From positions 1,868,777-1,932,776 of the forward strand of contig JAJEKV010000036.1 in assembly GCA_021234155.1 (NCBI GenBank): 64,000 bases of DNA, written 5' to 3'. A program made the translations under genes and the position numbers. Shown in pieces: positions 41,407-54,114 of the stretch. The DNA is from Isoetes taiwanensis. Lineage: Eukaryota > Streptophyta > Lycopodiopsida > Isoetales > Isoetaceae. The notes under the pieces are model-generated. The model had not been told where the DNA came from. It searched no databases and saw only the letters and a list, made by a program, of their open reading frames with translations. Positions within the stretch are counted from its first letter, which is position 1, and each line of letters begins with the position of its first letter.

Positions 41407-44355
41407 ATGGCGCTTAGCCTAAGTTCCCCACTCTTCAGTCCACGGTCCCGGGGATCGGCTCTCTTTGAATCCATGATTTTTCTCCCCACTCGAGAGATCC
41501 TTGGAAGATCCCGGTCGTGAAGTCGCGAGAACCTGGGATTATTCGAGTTCTCAGCCGGCAAGAACTCCGGCGTCTAATCGGTCCGGCTCAGGCAATTTGT
41601 TACTCATCATGGTTAAGACCAGCGCGGGTTATCTCGCAGTTGATCACTTTCATTATCCTCCTCACCCCGGCCCTTACGGCGGTATTTCATTGCCCATCCG
41701 CCAATCCTTCTTTAACTTGGGCTGCTCTACGAGGATCGAGGATGTTACCAAGTATGGCCAAACTCCTTATCACGGCCACCACTCATAAGCTCACTAACAT
41801 TGCCAAACCACATGAAGGCTTTGTGAAGTTTTGTGGCGTAAGTTCTTTTGGTTACTCCATCAAGAACACCCACATCAATAAGCCGTTCTTTCATCTTTGC
41901 TATAATGGCCATTCACTCTCGCACCATCTTGATTGGCCTCAAATTTTTGTTCTACAGGTTGTGCTTTGTAGGCGGATAGAATCCGTCATTCTTGCCTCGG
42001 TTTAGAATCTGCTATGGGTGCTCACATGCAAGCCCTCATTGATCATTGTCTTCTTATTCCCGGTCAAGGTTCTCCCACAAATTTGGACGATTCTCGGTCC
42101 TCCCCGAAACTCTTGTCCAACATTATTTTCTGCTGTCGGGGAATCTTCAAGATGACATCTCCCATCCACAACCATCTTCTTCTCTAACCGTCGAGCGAGA
42201 ACCGTCATCAATGTTCCATCCTCGCGGTCCCGCGAAATCCAACACTCCCGGCTCGGCAAGTTTCCCGAATACCCATCCCATCCAGTCCACCCGAGTCATT
42301 GCTTCTTCAGCCCTGCAGCCCCCACTTTCGCGTCGGCACTCTATCAATATCGGCAAGATGTCCAGAATGTGTGCTCAAGCTCCAAGACTCTCAAAAGAAT
42401 TTTATGAATGGAATCAACATAACATGGATTCCACGGATGCTCTTCAGCGAGATCTTGATGCGGCCATCCGCAAGTTCGGTCTCTTGAAAGGCGGTCTCCA
42501 AACTAAACCTTATTTGCCATGTTACGGGCAGGTGAGGCTCTCAAAGCAGAAGAAAAGCGGTGCGCAATGCTTGCGGTCGGCGAGGTTGGGTTGAGACCAC
42601 CATCGGGGATCTTCTTGCCCAACTCAAGGATAAGGATAAGCTCCTCGATCTCGAGACCATGTATCTTGATCTCAAAGATTACAACGGTCGATTCACGCCA
42701 TGTTGAAACCGTGATGAGCACATTGCTCTTCTAGAAGGTCGGTCTCCACCCTCGGAGGCGAAACTCATTGATGACGAGAGATTGCTAGTCTTCAACTTCA
42801 GCTCTCAAGCTCCTTCAACTTCTCCATGCGCCCTCTGCGCAGGGGTCCGTGATCAGTCCCTTCTCCTCTGGACAAAGATAACAAAATCGGGGATCTTGAA
42901 CACCAACTCAATCAAGCTCTCGGTCTGGCTGAAGAAGGCTTGAGTCAACTGAAATATACTGCGGTGGCTATGACAATTCCCGGGGATTATTTCCTCCCTC
43001 AGGTTACTTGGATTATGTTGTCTCACTTGGCAGACATATTTTTTCCTTCTCAAATGGTATTACGCTAATGGCAAAATTCATGAAACCCCTCATGACGGAT
43101 CTTCTCACCATTTGGCCAGATCTCTCCATTGAAGATAAAGGACTCCTCTGCGCTCTCTTGGTATATGGCCTCCTCACCTGTGAAGATCCTGAATTCTTCA
43201 TCTTCCACCTGGTCCAGCCCATGCCTTATGTTCTTCATGATTTCTATCTGGCTGACACTCTGGACAAGTTCCTTGAGGGGTCTTCGGTGGCAATGCACAC
43301 GCTCAATGGTTGTTATTACCCGATAACAAATATTTATAGGATCCGACTCCGCCAACACTTTCAAAGAGGAGTATATGATAGGAGCTTGCTATTCATCTTC
43401 CACTCACGGAGTCTTGAGAGACCACCCAACAAGTTAAGTAGAATTTGTCTAAGGATGAGAGTATTCAATTTGCCCAAATCTATTTACAACATCTGGGAGG
43501 CTACAACACTCTGCGTGTATATCTGGACAGCCACACTGTCCCCACGGAATGGGTTTCACCACCGGTACATAGTATGCTTCCTTCTTCTGACTGGGAGCAA
43601 TGGTGTCAAACATTGGATGCAGATCTCGTTCGAGAATTAGGAGGCGGTCTCGAAGCCCACGATGCATTCCCAACCTGAAAATTATCTGTATGCATCTCTG
43701 GGAGTGCCACCATGATGACGCTATCTCACCTCTGATTGGTGTCTCCCCTTTTGGACCAAGGTTATGGATAGACACGCGGCGACTTCGACTCTTGCTTATA
43801 TTTACATGGATCTTAGGTGGGATCCACGTTTTTATCGCGCCGCTTTACATGCGGCGGCGTGATTGTCGCGGTGATACTTTAGAGCGCACAAGCAATTGGA
43901 TCTATATCCCCAACAAAAAGGATGTGACGCCTACTCATGCTATCGGGGTCTCACTTTCGGTTCTTAGAGTGTCTTTGCCACCTCCCGGATCTTACATTTC
44001 ATCATCAAAGCGGTTTTGTGCTGCTCACGAAGTGCCTCCTATTGTGCTCACTTGCGGAAGAAGCCGATTTATTATTGTAACCCTAATGCGAGTGCCGGTG
44101 CCCGACCTTGGACTGTCTTGATGGAGTGCCAATATGTATCACTGAGGAGGCTCCTTAGTGCCTTTGAAGACATGGTGCGATCGGTTTTCTTATCGGCGCC
44201 CATCACCGCAATTGGTCTCAATACTCACGAGGCTCTCAAGGGCCGGTGCGGGAGCTTATCACGACCTATCATTACGGCAGCCCTCATACCAAACAAGATG
44301 ATTTTGAAGTTCTTTGGATTTCCACCTCGAGTACGTTCCCAAATTTTCTCTCCCC
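41407..44355 (+). pseudogene. gypsy-1 copy 2: extra 3' ORF
   Basis: Counterpart of 17241-20226, ATG at 41407. Broken into short frames; the best preserved stretches are about 43100-43360 and 43440-43620, almost base-identical to copy 1 (DLLTIWPDLSIEDKGLLCAL). The coiled-coil region (about 42360-42730) is heavily disturbed. Confidence 0.75.
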
Positions 44356-44378
44356 ACAGTGTCGTTTGGTGGGGGAAG

Positions 44379-44938
44379 TGTTAGTCACAATGCGTCTGAT
44401 GCGGGACTATTCATGCACACCTGCGGAACAAAGGCGAGGAACAAGGCGCCCGGGGACGGGTCAAGGTCAAGCATCGGGTAGCAAACCCCCGTAGAAGAGC
44501 CGGTGAAGACCCACGCCAAAGAAGGCGGAAAACGGATAAATAGCTTTTCTGAGAAATACGGTCGGCCCAAGCGTGATTCGAGCCGCGTAAAGAAAGCCGC
44601 CGATTTCGAAAATCAGGCTTTGATCAAGGAGTTGGGCGAAAATGCCCCAAACACCTATTTTGGGCCCAAGGCCATTGTACTATATATGAGTAGAGTTAGA
44701 ACTTCGGTTTTCTAGATGAGTTTTAGTCCTTGTCTCGAGAGTCTTTTTCTCGTTCCAGAAGCTTATGTACACTCGGTGATATCAAGGAAGCATCATTATC
44801 TTCACTGTTTGTTGTTCTTTCCTTTTTTTCCTTTTCGATTCCTTTGTAAAATCCGTGCACTTTCGGCTAGGATTTTCTGTTTTGATCAAGGGTCCTCGCG
44901 AGGCTGTCTTGCGAGGAGATCGAACCGGACCCTAAACA
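44379..44938 (+). repeat. gypsy-1 copy 2: 3' LTR
   Basis: TGTTAGTC... to CCCTAAACA, third copy of the LTR in the window. About 560 bp with dense small changes. The TATA-like motif at about 44679 is intact. Followed by TCCTA as in copy 1. There is no 5' LTR in this copy because the duplication starts inside RT. Confidence 0.9.
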
Positions 44939-45990
44939 TCCTAGAAAACTACGGAGCAAAATCAGAAATCAAAGTGCGGACACGGCCTAAGTTTTTCATC
45001 ATCATGGCTCATCTTGACTCTAGCAAAATATTTATCCAAATGGGCCTTCGTTTTGCAATGCGAGGCAAAAAAGTTGTACCACATATCTTCACTACATGTC
45101 CCATATTCATTGTTACATTCATGGCAATAGATCTTGAACTTGGCTTTACCATCCTCGTCACATGAGGTGAGCTCAAATTTGTCATGCTGTTGATTTGCCA
45201 CAAGCTTTCTCCTCACTTTTTCTATCTTGGTTTATACCTTGCTACTTCTCCGAGGCCTTACAAGTTTTGATTGCATGGGATGACTTGTCTTGAACCTTCT
45301 CCTTCACCTTCACTAAAAGTTCTAATACAACAATATGGAGGATTAATACCACAACTAAAAATACAAGAAAAAATTGTGGCGCCAAGTGAAGTTATATACC
45401 TTTATGTCTGCTTTCTATAGTACTTACGGATGATTCTAGTGATCCCCATCGGTGAGGATGTTGGATCGAGATTTCTTAAAAGTTGGCATGGCATATTCAT
45501 CAGCGATATCACACTCTTTATGCGCTTCAAATGAGGTTGCTTGGGTTGCTTCACGGACCAACTCATTGGCAAATGCCACATCGGTCGGAGGTTGGTCGAG
45601 GGTTTCTTAAAGGCTGGCATGTCACATTCATGCAAAGTTCAAGATCAACAAAGATATCACACTATTTATGCGCTTCAAATCGACTTGGGGTTGCTTCACA
45701 ACCAACTCATTGCAAATGCAACTTCTATTGTGTTCTCGACAAAAATACCTCTCTTCACGCTTTTAGGTGAAATAGAATGCGTAGTAAACCGGGGAAGAAA
45801 AACTCTTGCCTTTCGGTGCATCTATCTCCCTTGAACCACACTATAGCTCGGTTTGGTGGGCAATGCACGTACCCAATCTCATTTTTCTCCAAAAAAATAA
45901 ACACTGGCCTGACTGTATCCTCATGTGACATTGGAATTAGTTCAAAAATAAAAACAAATCTTGATGGACTTTATATGAGAATGAATCAGC
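44939..45990 (-). pseudogene. 5' half of the unassigned transposase-like gene, copy 2
   Basis: Counterpart of 20813-21860. The zinc-finger exon part 45190-45005 is identical to copy 1 (KIYCHECNNEYG ... CKTKAH). The upstream repeat-bearing part is indel-ridden. Its 3' half is not present in this copy. Confidence 0.6.
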
Positions 45991-46289
45991 CCCTTAAACT
46001 AGAGCGGATTCGGTCCTCTTAGAGCGATTTATAGAAGTGTAGCAATGCCCTAGCAAAGCCTATAACAATGCATTTCCCTGATTCAGATTCTAAATATAAT
46101 AATCGAACCCTGCTACTAAACCTCCAAAAACTACCTTATCTTGCAGATTGTAGCTTCAGGCGGGGCCTTGCGGGCTTTCTCTCGATGGGGCTCGACCTCG
46201 AGGAACACATGATTCGGGAGAAGACTTCGGCGGGGAGGGACTTCGTCGATGGACCCCTTCATGTATACGGGCCGGGGGAGGAGGGGGGA

Positions 46290-48178
46290 ACCATTGAAGG
46301 TACCCCTCACGTATGCATAAAAAAAACCAACCATAGAGCTGCCCTGATGCATTATGCGATGCAGTTACCTAAAAGGGACCCCCGGGTACGCACATGTATG
46401 GGGTCCCAAGAAGATAATGCATCCCAGGGAGGCCACCGCACAATATCGCGCATTCCTGAAGGTAAAGAAAGCGTGGTACCTTGCGAGGCACCAAGGGGAA
46501 ATGTTTTACCTCTTGGGGCGGTCATTTCGGGACAACCGGGAAGGGTGCTGGCCAGTGCAACCTATAGGGCATATCACTCTTTGGGCGTGAGCTTGCGATA
46601 ACTCTATGATCCCCACAGGATATACCCCCCGAGAATGGTCCAGATGTTAGAACTCCAGGAGGATGATGTCATCGGGGCCTACAATGTCGGCCAATGGGAA
46701 GCGGCGGACTGAGCGGCATGCAAGCGGGAGTGCTTTCGGTGGGCGAGGCGACCTATAATGCCGTCCTCACTACCCTATTCAATAGAGTACTACAGGAAGG
46801 TTTCCCCGGGTAATGGACCACAAGCATGGTTGTTTCCATTTATAAGGCAAGGATCCACATTGTCCGACCAACTTCTGCAGGACAATCATGGTGGTTTGGT
46901 GTTTTCCAAAGCGCTAGGCATTCTCGGCGGTGACAAGATGGGCAAAGGTAGCGGGGCGTGTGGACCCTCATGCAAGCGGGCTTTAGATCTCGCCCCTCAA
47001 CCATTGATCATATCTTCATATTGAGGACCTTGGTTGAAAACGGCGGGGAACCATGCAGAAGCAATTTGTATTCTTTGCTTTGTTGACTTCGAAAATACTT
47101 TTGACACTTGCCTCGGGAAAAGGCGTGGGCAAGATTACCATGGGTCTTCCTATGGAGATGTAGAATGCAATAATGCGGTATGAGAGTTGTTATGGTGAAT
47201 CGGTATTTGGCCTTTCTTTCCTTGCTCCGGTGGTATCGGTCCAGGCGGGGATGTTCTCTCTCTCAGCTATTTGGCCTTTACATTGACGGTTGGAAGCAGG
47301 GCTCCGTGACAATATAGGCGTGGCGACCCGACTTTTGCATCAAGTCATCGGACATGTCATCTATGTGGATGATGTCGACCCTCGACCCACACTTTCGGGG
47401 AGGATATGCGATCTCATTTAGACATCACGGATGTATTACGCGGGGCCATAGACATCTTGGCGTCAATTTGGCCAAGACTAAGGTGGTGCGTAATATTATC
47501 CTTATGCCACCCTAGGCCCCCTTCACTCACCTATTGGGGGCAAATTGTGCGGTGACATCCACCTACAAGTACTTGGGGTGGAGTTTCCTTCTTCCCTATG
47601 TTGGGACACATCCATCCGATTGTAATGTGTGATAGGCTAGAAAGCTCTATGCAATGCAGAATAACAACCCGGTGACTCTATGATTGGAGCCATCGGTCAC
47701 ATCACATTGAGGAATGCTAGCTTTGGAACTTTGTTCTTACATGCGTGGTGAAGTGCAGGGGCTCAATGATATCCCTGGCGACTTGAAGGTGAAATCCGCG
47801 GTCCCATATCAAATCACCTTTCTGAGAAGGCGAGTTTCTGCCTCTTCGGTTGGCGACCCCTTGATGAACCGTCGTCAATTTCGAAGGTTATCGATATGGG
47901 CTATGTCTTCCGCGCTGGCTTATGCCATAGCAATGGAACCGCCGGCTCAAGGCCTATTGGAAGGACAAGAGAGCTCGGTGGTTTCGGATGGAATGTGCGG
48001 GAACGCAGGTGCATGGTGGAACTGAGGAGGGGAAGAGAGCTCATCTCTTATTGGAGCCATTGTTGTCTTTCCAATTTGTGCATACCTTCTTTGCAATTGC
48101 TCATGAGCATTTTGCATGGAGGCCTTTACCACCTTTAAACAATTGTCCGTAGCTCTTGCACATCTGCTTCCTAAGTAA
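46290..48178 (+). pseudogene. LINE-B copy 2
   Basis: Counterpart of 22180-24094. Motif A (VDF...TFDT equivalent, about 47080), motif B (about 47240) and the YVDDV block (about 47360) can be located, but frames are shattered. Several copy-1 segments are shortened here. Confidence 0.8.
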
Positions 48179-48376
48179 CATAGCTATGCTCCAGGCCTTT
48201 ATAGCCAAGTAGCTTGTAGTAACCATTAGCGATGATGTTGTCTCGATCATGCTCACCCCTATTTTGAGGATGCGGGCTGCTGACTAGTTTTTGGCGGTGG
48301 CTACCTGGACAGTCCTTTGAGTAGTGGTGGTCTCCTCAGCTTCTGATCAAAGGCAAGAGATAGTTATGTTTGTCTC

Positions 48377-48970
48377 CTACTCAAAACATTTCCAATCGCA
48401 CGCGATGACATCAATGCTAGTGGATAGGGTGTCTTGCTGCCATTCAAAGCGCACTACATGGAGGCTGTCCTCCAGCTGTTGCATATGGGCCTCCACACCC
48501 ATGACATGTTGTTTCTCAGTAGCCAGTTGCTTAGACATTGAGAACTGTATCTTTTCGGCTAGGCTGGCAATCCTAGCAGTGTTATTCTCAACCATCGCTT
48601 AGATCTGCTTCTAATTCTTCACAAACACTTGGTGTGCAGCCAGGTTCGAGCAACGGCCATCGACGTGTCGAGATGAGCTTGTTGATTGAGCCTTTGTGCA
48701 GGACTCTTTCCTTATGATGGAGTCCTCTCCCCTTACCCTATCTTGTATGCAGTGCGGGCATTTTTGTGATGGGTTGTCGTGTGTTCCTCCACAAATACAT
48801 GCAAGGTGCCATCGGGTTGTATTTGTTGTGATATTGCGAATTTGATGGGTGTCACCATTAATATACACCTCCTTGGAACTTGGGGAGATGGCCCTTGGAG
48901 ATACCATGACTAAGCGGGGGTCTAGAAGGAGAGGGGGAGCAAAAGGGCGAAGGGGACACGGGGGAAGGGG
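48377..48970 (-). pseudogene. Coiled-coil ORF remnant, copy 2
   Basis: The 72-codon coiled-coil frame (48595-48377) is identical to copy 1. The upstream frame (to about 48970) has indels. The clean block extends from about 48290 to 48725. Confidence 0.35.
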
Positions 48971-49169
48971 AGGAGAGATAAGAGACTCTTGGATCACTAA
49001 CCAAGTAGAGGATGAAAGCAAAGCATAGCGATGCACGCCCTTAGCGGTTGTACGCGGTGGAGGAATTTAGCCCTAGAGGTGTGCGATTCAATTCTCATTT
49101 GCTTTGGAAATTTTTGGCCGGGGAGAGCAAAGGAAGCTTGCAAAGTTTAGTTGAAGCTATGAGGTTTGG

Positions 49170-50257
49170 ACTCTCAAATTCGGCCTTGAGTCCAATTTGA
49201 ATGTTAGAAAGACAATTTGCGGGCCACAAAGACACTCAAATTCGATGCGAGTCAAATTTGGATATCATCGACAAGTTAGGGGAAGGCTTTTGACAAGTCA
49301 TAGTCAAACAATCAAAGTCAAGGGTCAAAATACCAAGTCTTGGCTAACAACTTTGGGTGATGGCTGAAGTCAAAGTCAAATGGTGGGTCAACAGCTTGCC
49401 GTTAAAAAGTGAAGCGGTGAAACCAAAAATGATCGAAGCGATTTTTGAATATGTGTTTAAAAGTTGTTTTGCTTCCTTGACAAGCGAGTCAAAAGTGAAA
49501 GTCAAGGGTCAAGATACCAAGACAATGGCTAAAACTTCGGGATAGTGGATGAAGTCAAAGTCAATGATCAATGGCGGGTCAATAATGCCTAAAAAAGTGG
49601 AAGCGAAGGCTCGGAACCTAAAATAGATCGAAATGCCTTTTGAATATATTGGCTGAAAAATGGTTTTGCTCCTTTTGTCGTCATAACCAGTGTGTGCCAA
49701 GTTCCTAGGAACACTAGTATCCAACCTATTGAAATCAAGAATTTAGATGAAAAAAGATTTCTTAGCATTCTTTGAAGGCCCAAACAAAGCGAATCCATCG
49801 AGAGCGACCCATCATCGATGTATGGCCGGGGAAGAGATATAACTAGCTATGATTGCATGAGGCACATTAAATACATTTTATGTGGCTTCAACACAATTTG
49901 CTTAGAACAATGGTTTTGTATTGATGCTAGGATAATGTTCATGAGGTTAAGATAAGTACACATTAAGAATACCAGAAGCAAAGGCACTCCTCCATTGCAA
50001 GCAACCTCTCTGTATAGATTCAAACCACCTCCAGCGACCTCTTTGTGTAGATTGAGGAGGTGACCCGCCAAACCTAGAGGAAAAAAGCAGCGGACAAAAA
50101 TAGAGATAGAAACGCCTAGAGTGAAAAAAACACAGCAAAAATAGAGATGGAAACACTGCGACAAAGAACGAGCCAATACAAATTCTCGTGCTTGCCCTTG
50201 ACATAACTTCCAGCTTAATACGAACACTGCTGGATTTTTTCATGTATTTTCTTCATC
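49170..50257. repeat. Copy 2 of tandem repeats upstream of the composite element
   Basis: Counterpart of 25085-26178: the 60-bp pair, the GTCAA-rich pair (about 49288-49680) and the 39-bp pair (about 50068-50147). This stretch shows the CAG-to-CGG and CTG-to-TTG/ACG changes especially clearly. No gene. Confidence 0.7.
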
Positions 50258-51510
50258 GTAGATGAAATCAAACGGTTGAAATAGCATCCACTTGCACAAA
50301 AATCCCACTTGGCGGCAACATAGACACTCTAAAATTGCTTCAAAGTGTCAACTTCTGTTTGTGCAAACATGCGAAAAATTCCAAGAATTTTTCCGGTCAA
50401 AATCCATGGGTTTCTTTATATTTTTCCGGATGAAATCTAAATTTTCATAGGCCCCAATTTTCATAGGCCCCTTCCGCCTAGCATAAATTATACAGGAAAT
50501 ATATTTGTTGGGTTTTTTAGAGTTTGTTCCACACTGGTCATAACCAGTGCAAATGGTTTCTCCTCCATTTATCCTGTAGTAAGTGCTAACGTTCACGACA
50601 AGAACCTTGTCTATGCTAATCTAACTAACGTAGACCAACAAATTCACGTTGAACCCATCATATCAGCATACAATCCCACTTAAATCAAAGGTATGTCATA
50701 GCACATAGAAAGAATGGACATAGAAATGGGAAAACAACACAAGATTTCTGAATAACAAATATTCCTCTTCGATGTGCACAAACCCGCATATCAGCATCCA
50801 ATTATAAGACCATAGCGTTAAAAGTTACGCACAAAACAAAAAGGAAGTCAAAATTCCAATCCAAGATTTTTTTATTTCTACGCCTAATCAGATGAAGGGA
50901 ATTGAACCCTCACGAGCATGCCAAAAGTTACTGCCATATGGAAGTGTCGTTTCCATGTATTTAGATGCATTGCCATATAGATGAATCTGTACCATAGAAT
51001 ACATATGTATATAACATTTGTGATATTCACAATAATCTAATGAGCTTGCAAGCTACGCTAATTTGTTGCATTTCTTGTCTGGTGGAATCAAGCATCGAAT
51101 CAGCACCATTTCTCATCCTTCTAGTGGCTATATAAGTTAGATAAATGACCAAACAGTTTGGCACCTAATTTTCTGATCATTTTTTCACTATCAAAAATTA
51201 CATGGCTAGCTTTTGAACAAAGAGAACATGCCAATAGTGCCAAAAGCTGAAAAAAAACCATGGCAATAGCCTAGCCAAGACTTACAGGTGGTGATATCTT
51301 CCTGATTTCAAGGAAGAAACGTAGCAACCCCACGGATCACAAAATATCATTAGACCTGGAAGGACATACTGTCAGTTTAAGTTTGCTATAACTGAGAAGT
51401 CCTTATAGAAAATACCTTCCAAATGGCCTTGAATGGGCTTGCAAACAAACTCGATATGCACAAAAGCACACTAACCAGCATATATTCCTCCCTTCCATGT
51501 CTGTTAATAC

Positions 51511-52695
51511 TCAGTACATGTAGGCAAATCTTTGTGTCCCTGAGCCCATACTGAATTTGGGGCCACCACTAGGTAAAACCGCCTTGTATGTGCCTGGTCC
51601 TGGACTTTTGGTGTCGAATCTGCTTTCAAACTTTCTGCCAATAGAAAAGGCAGGTGTTTTCTCTACTGTATGGCCATCAATATCATATTCTCCTGGACCA
51701 GGAGTTTTGCTGCCTGAAATATCCATTCTCTTGTTAAGTATACTATATGATGGAGAATCAGACTTCACTCTAGGATTGTAAGCACCAGGTCCGGGCAAAG
51801 AGAGCAACCGAGCCTTTACTGTCTTGCCTCCCATGGTAAAGGCTGGTGCATCAACTGGTTTTTCTGCAACATCATATGCCCCTGGTCCAGGGGTTTTGGT
51901 CAAATATGATAAAAACCTCTTACCACCAATACTATAAGAAGGACTCTGCAGATTAATTGCAGGAGAGTATGTTCCTGGTCCAGGGACACCATTGCCCAGA
52001 CGAGACTGGTGACGAAGAGCCATGGTAAAAGAAGGCTCCTTTGGATAGGCCACAGCCAAAGCCTGATCAATCTGGTATTGTCCTGGACCTGGACCATGGG
52101 GGATGCGATGGGGCCTGCGACTAGACATACTATATGCAGGACCATTTCTTCCTTCCAACAGACGGTAAGTTCCAGGACCAGGTGTGGTATCAGGATACAA
52201 TTTATTCACCCGATTGCCAATGGTATAACTTGGGCTTGTAGGTCTATGACTATCCATGTTATATGAACCAGGGCCAGGAATCTCATCCCCATGAGCACCA
52301 GTTTTCTTTCCCAACATAGTGTATTGTGGCCCCTGAGAATTGGCTTTAATAATATATGCACCAGGTCCAGGTGAAGCATCACGAGCATAATGAAATTTCT
52401 TTGAACCCATGGTATATGCAGGCTCTTTGAAATGAGTAAGAGGCGTATCTTGTGCATAAGTTCCTGGACCAGGCATGTTCATCTTCTCACGGTCTAGAAA
52501 AGGGTGTCTGAATCCGAGACTATATGAAGGGCTGTTTTTCTGAATTTTTGGCGAATATGTGCTTGGTCCTGGAAGCTCCATATCCATAGGATTAGGGGTT
52601 CGTTGGGACATGGTGTAAGCCGGAGGTGAGGGGCTGAGAGGACGAGTATCATTGTTGTAAGCACCAGGACCAGGTGTTCTTTCCCGTCTCAGCAT
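51511..52695 (-). CDS. ODF3/SHIPPO-like PGPG-repeat protein, copy 2
   Basis: Intact 394-codon ORF, ATG at 52695, TGA at 51511-51513. All twelve PGPG repeats are as in copy 1. The only amino-acid difference is Pro for Ser in the segment after VPGPGTY (51963 G versus 27888 A). No context-specific corruption is seen in the gene or in about 1 kb of downstream sequence and 250 bp of upstream sequence, in sharp contrast to neighbouring TE regions. Either this stretch is unmethylated or better polished, or recent duplication plus selection has kept it. If both copies are real, the plant has a tandem gene pair of a sperm-axoneme protein. If copy 2 is an assembly duplicate or second haplotype, there is one locus. 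Confidence 0.9.
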   Translation of the reverse strand: MLRRERTPGPGAYNNDTRPLSPSPPAYTMSQRTPNPMDMELPGPSTYSPKIQKNSPSYSLGFRHPFLDREKMNMPGPGTYAQDTPLTHFKEPAYTMGSKKFHYARDASPGPGAYIIKANSQGPQYTMLGKKTGAHGDEIPGPGSYNMDSHRPTSPSYTIGNRVNKLYPDTTPGPGTYRLLEGRNGPAYSMSSRRPHRIPHGPGPGQYQIDQALAVAYPKEPSFTMALRHQSRLGNGVPGPGTYSPAINLQSPSYSIGGKRFLSYLTKTPGPGAYDVAEKPVDAPAFTMGGKTVKARLLSLPGPGAYNPRVKSDSPSYSILNKRMDISGSKTPGPGEYDIDGHTVEKTPAFSIGRKFESRFDTKSPGPGTYKAVLPSGGPKFSMGSGTQRFAYMY

Positions 52696-54114
52696 GGTGC
52701 TCTCTTAACAAGATATACGGGAAATTACTGCTAAATCCACATTTTTTGATTCGTCAACAAGCGCCCAAACAGGTTGATTGAACAAAACCGACACCACATC
52801 TGCGCTAGTGCAGAGAAGCATAATAGAAAAGAGCGCACCTTAAACCGCTTCGCCATATCGCCATAGCCAGAGGTAAAGGATAGGAGAGGTCGCGCCTTCA
52901 TTGATGACTAGGCAATAGAGAACTGACACATCAGCCTTAACTTGCTGACGTGTAATGATATGGAAATTTCTAAAAATGCCCTTGTATTTTTGTGTAATTG
53001 TCAAAAAGCCCCTAATTTCATTGTATTTGTCAAAATGCCCTTCTCTTTTGTATGTATCTTCATTTTCAGCTGAACGGCAGCCTGATATGCCGTATCCATG
53101 GTCCGTTTCATCTGCTCTGATACTACATCGCTTTCTGTGTACTCTTGAGTCCCCTGCTGTTGGTCCGGCGATTGTATCCACCCCAAATGCATTGGTCGTC
53201 TAATCTATAGTTTTCCAGGTAAAATCTATAGTGATCTCGCTGAATTTCGCTTCTGAACTTGGCTTGGAGCTAACATTGTCACAAATCATAAACAATGCAT
53301 CTTGGAGAAAGCATTGAAAGCTATCAGACTCTGATGGAATTCAAAATGTTAAGTGCAAGCGATAGATGCAGAATTGGTCTTAAACCCTATCATTTTCCAG
53401 TCAGTGCAAGCGATAGAAGCAGGACCATTTTCTCTGCTAGAAAATGTTTGTTAGATTTCAAAGTGATGAAAGATGTTAAAAGTCAAAACTATGCCTGAAC
53501 AAAAGAAAATCATAATAGATAGACGATATAGACCATGAAGATTTATGGCACAACAAAAGCACGCATTTTTTTTATACAGAACAAATTTGTCCCTTCAGCA
53601 ATCTCAGTTCTCATTCCTCAAGCTGTTGCCCAAGTGAGAAATCAAGGTAATTATCTATCATGCAGACTGGAGCTGCTCTTAGTGCTGGAGAGGTGCAAGG
53701 AATTTACATGGGATGTAGTTGAGCATGAAAACATGCTTCTTGTTCATCAATGTTATTGACATTAGGCAAGGCATACGTGTTTTGGTAACAGTCAATACCA
53801 CTTATTCTTAACTTTTCGCAGTTGCCAGAATTGTATCTGAATTTGTAGCTACATGAATCGTTTTGTGATGTAAACTGCTGTACATAGGAATCATTCAATA
53901 CGCATCCAAGGCAGCTTAAACCTTAACATAAACCTCAACAGCATTTACTTTTCATTAACCAAAACTTCCTGCAAAAAGATTCTTTCATGTCTTTTGAGGT
54001 CGCAAAATTCACAAGAATAAAGTGAAGACAAAGAATAAAATGAACATTAATATAGATCAGTCTGCAGCATCTTAGTCTTGTGGACGGAAAGAACACATGC
54101 ATCAGTACCATAGA

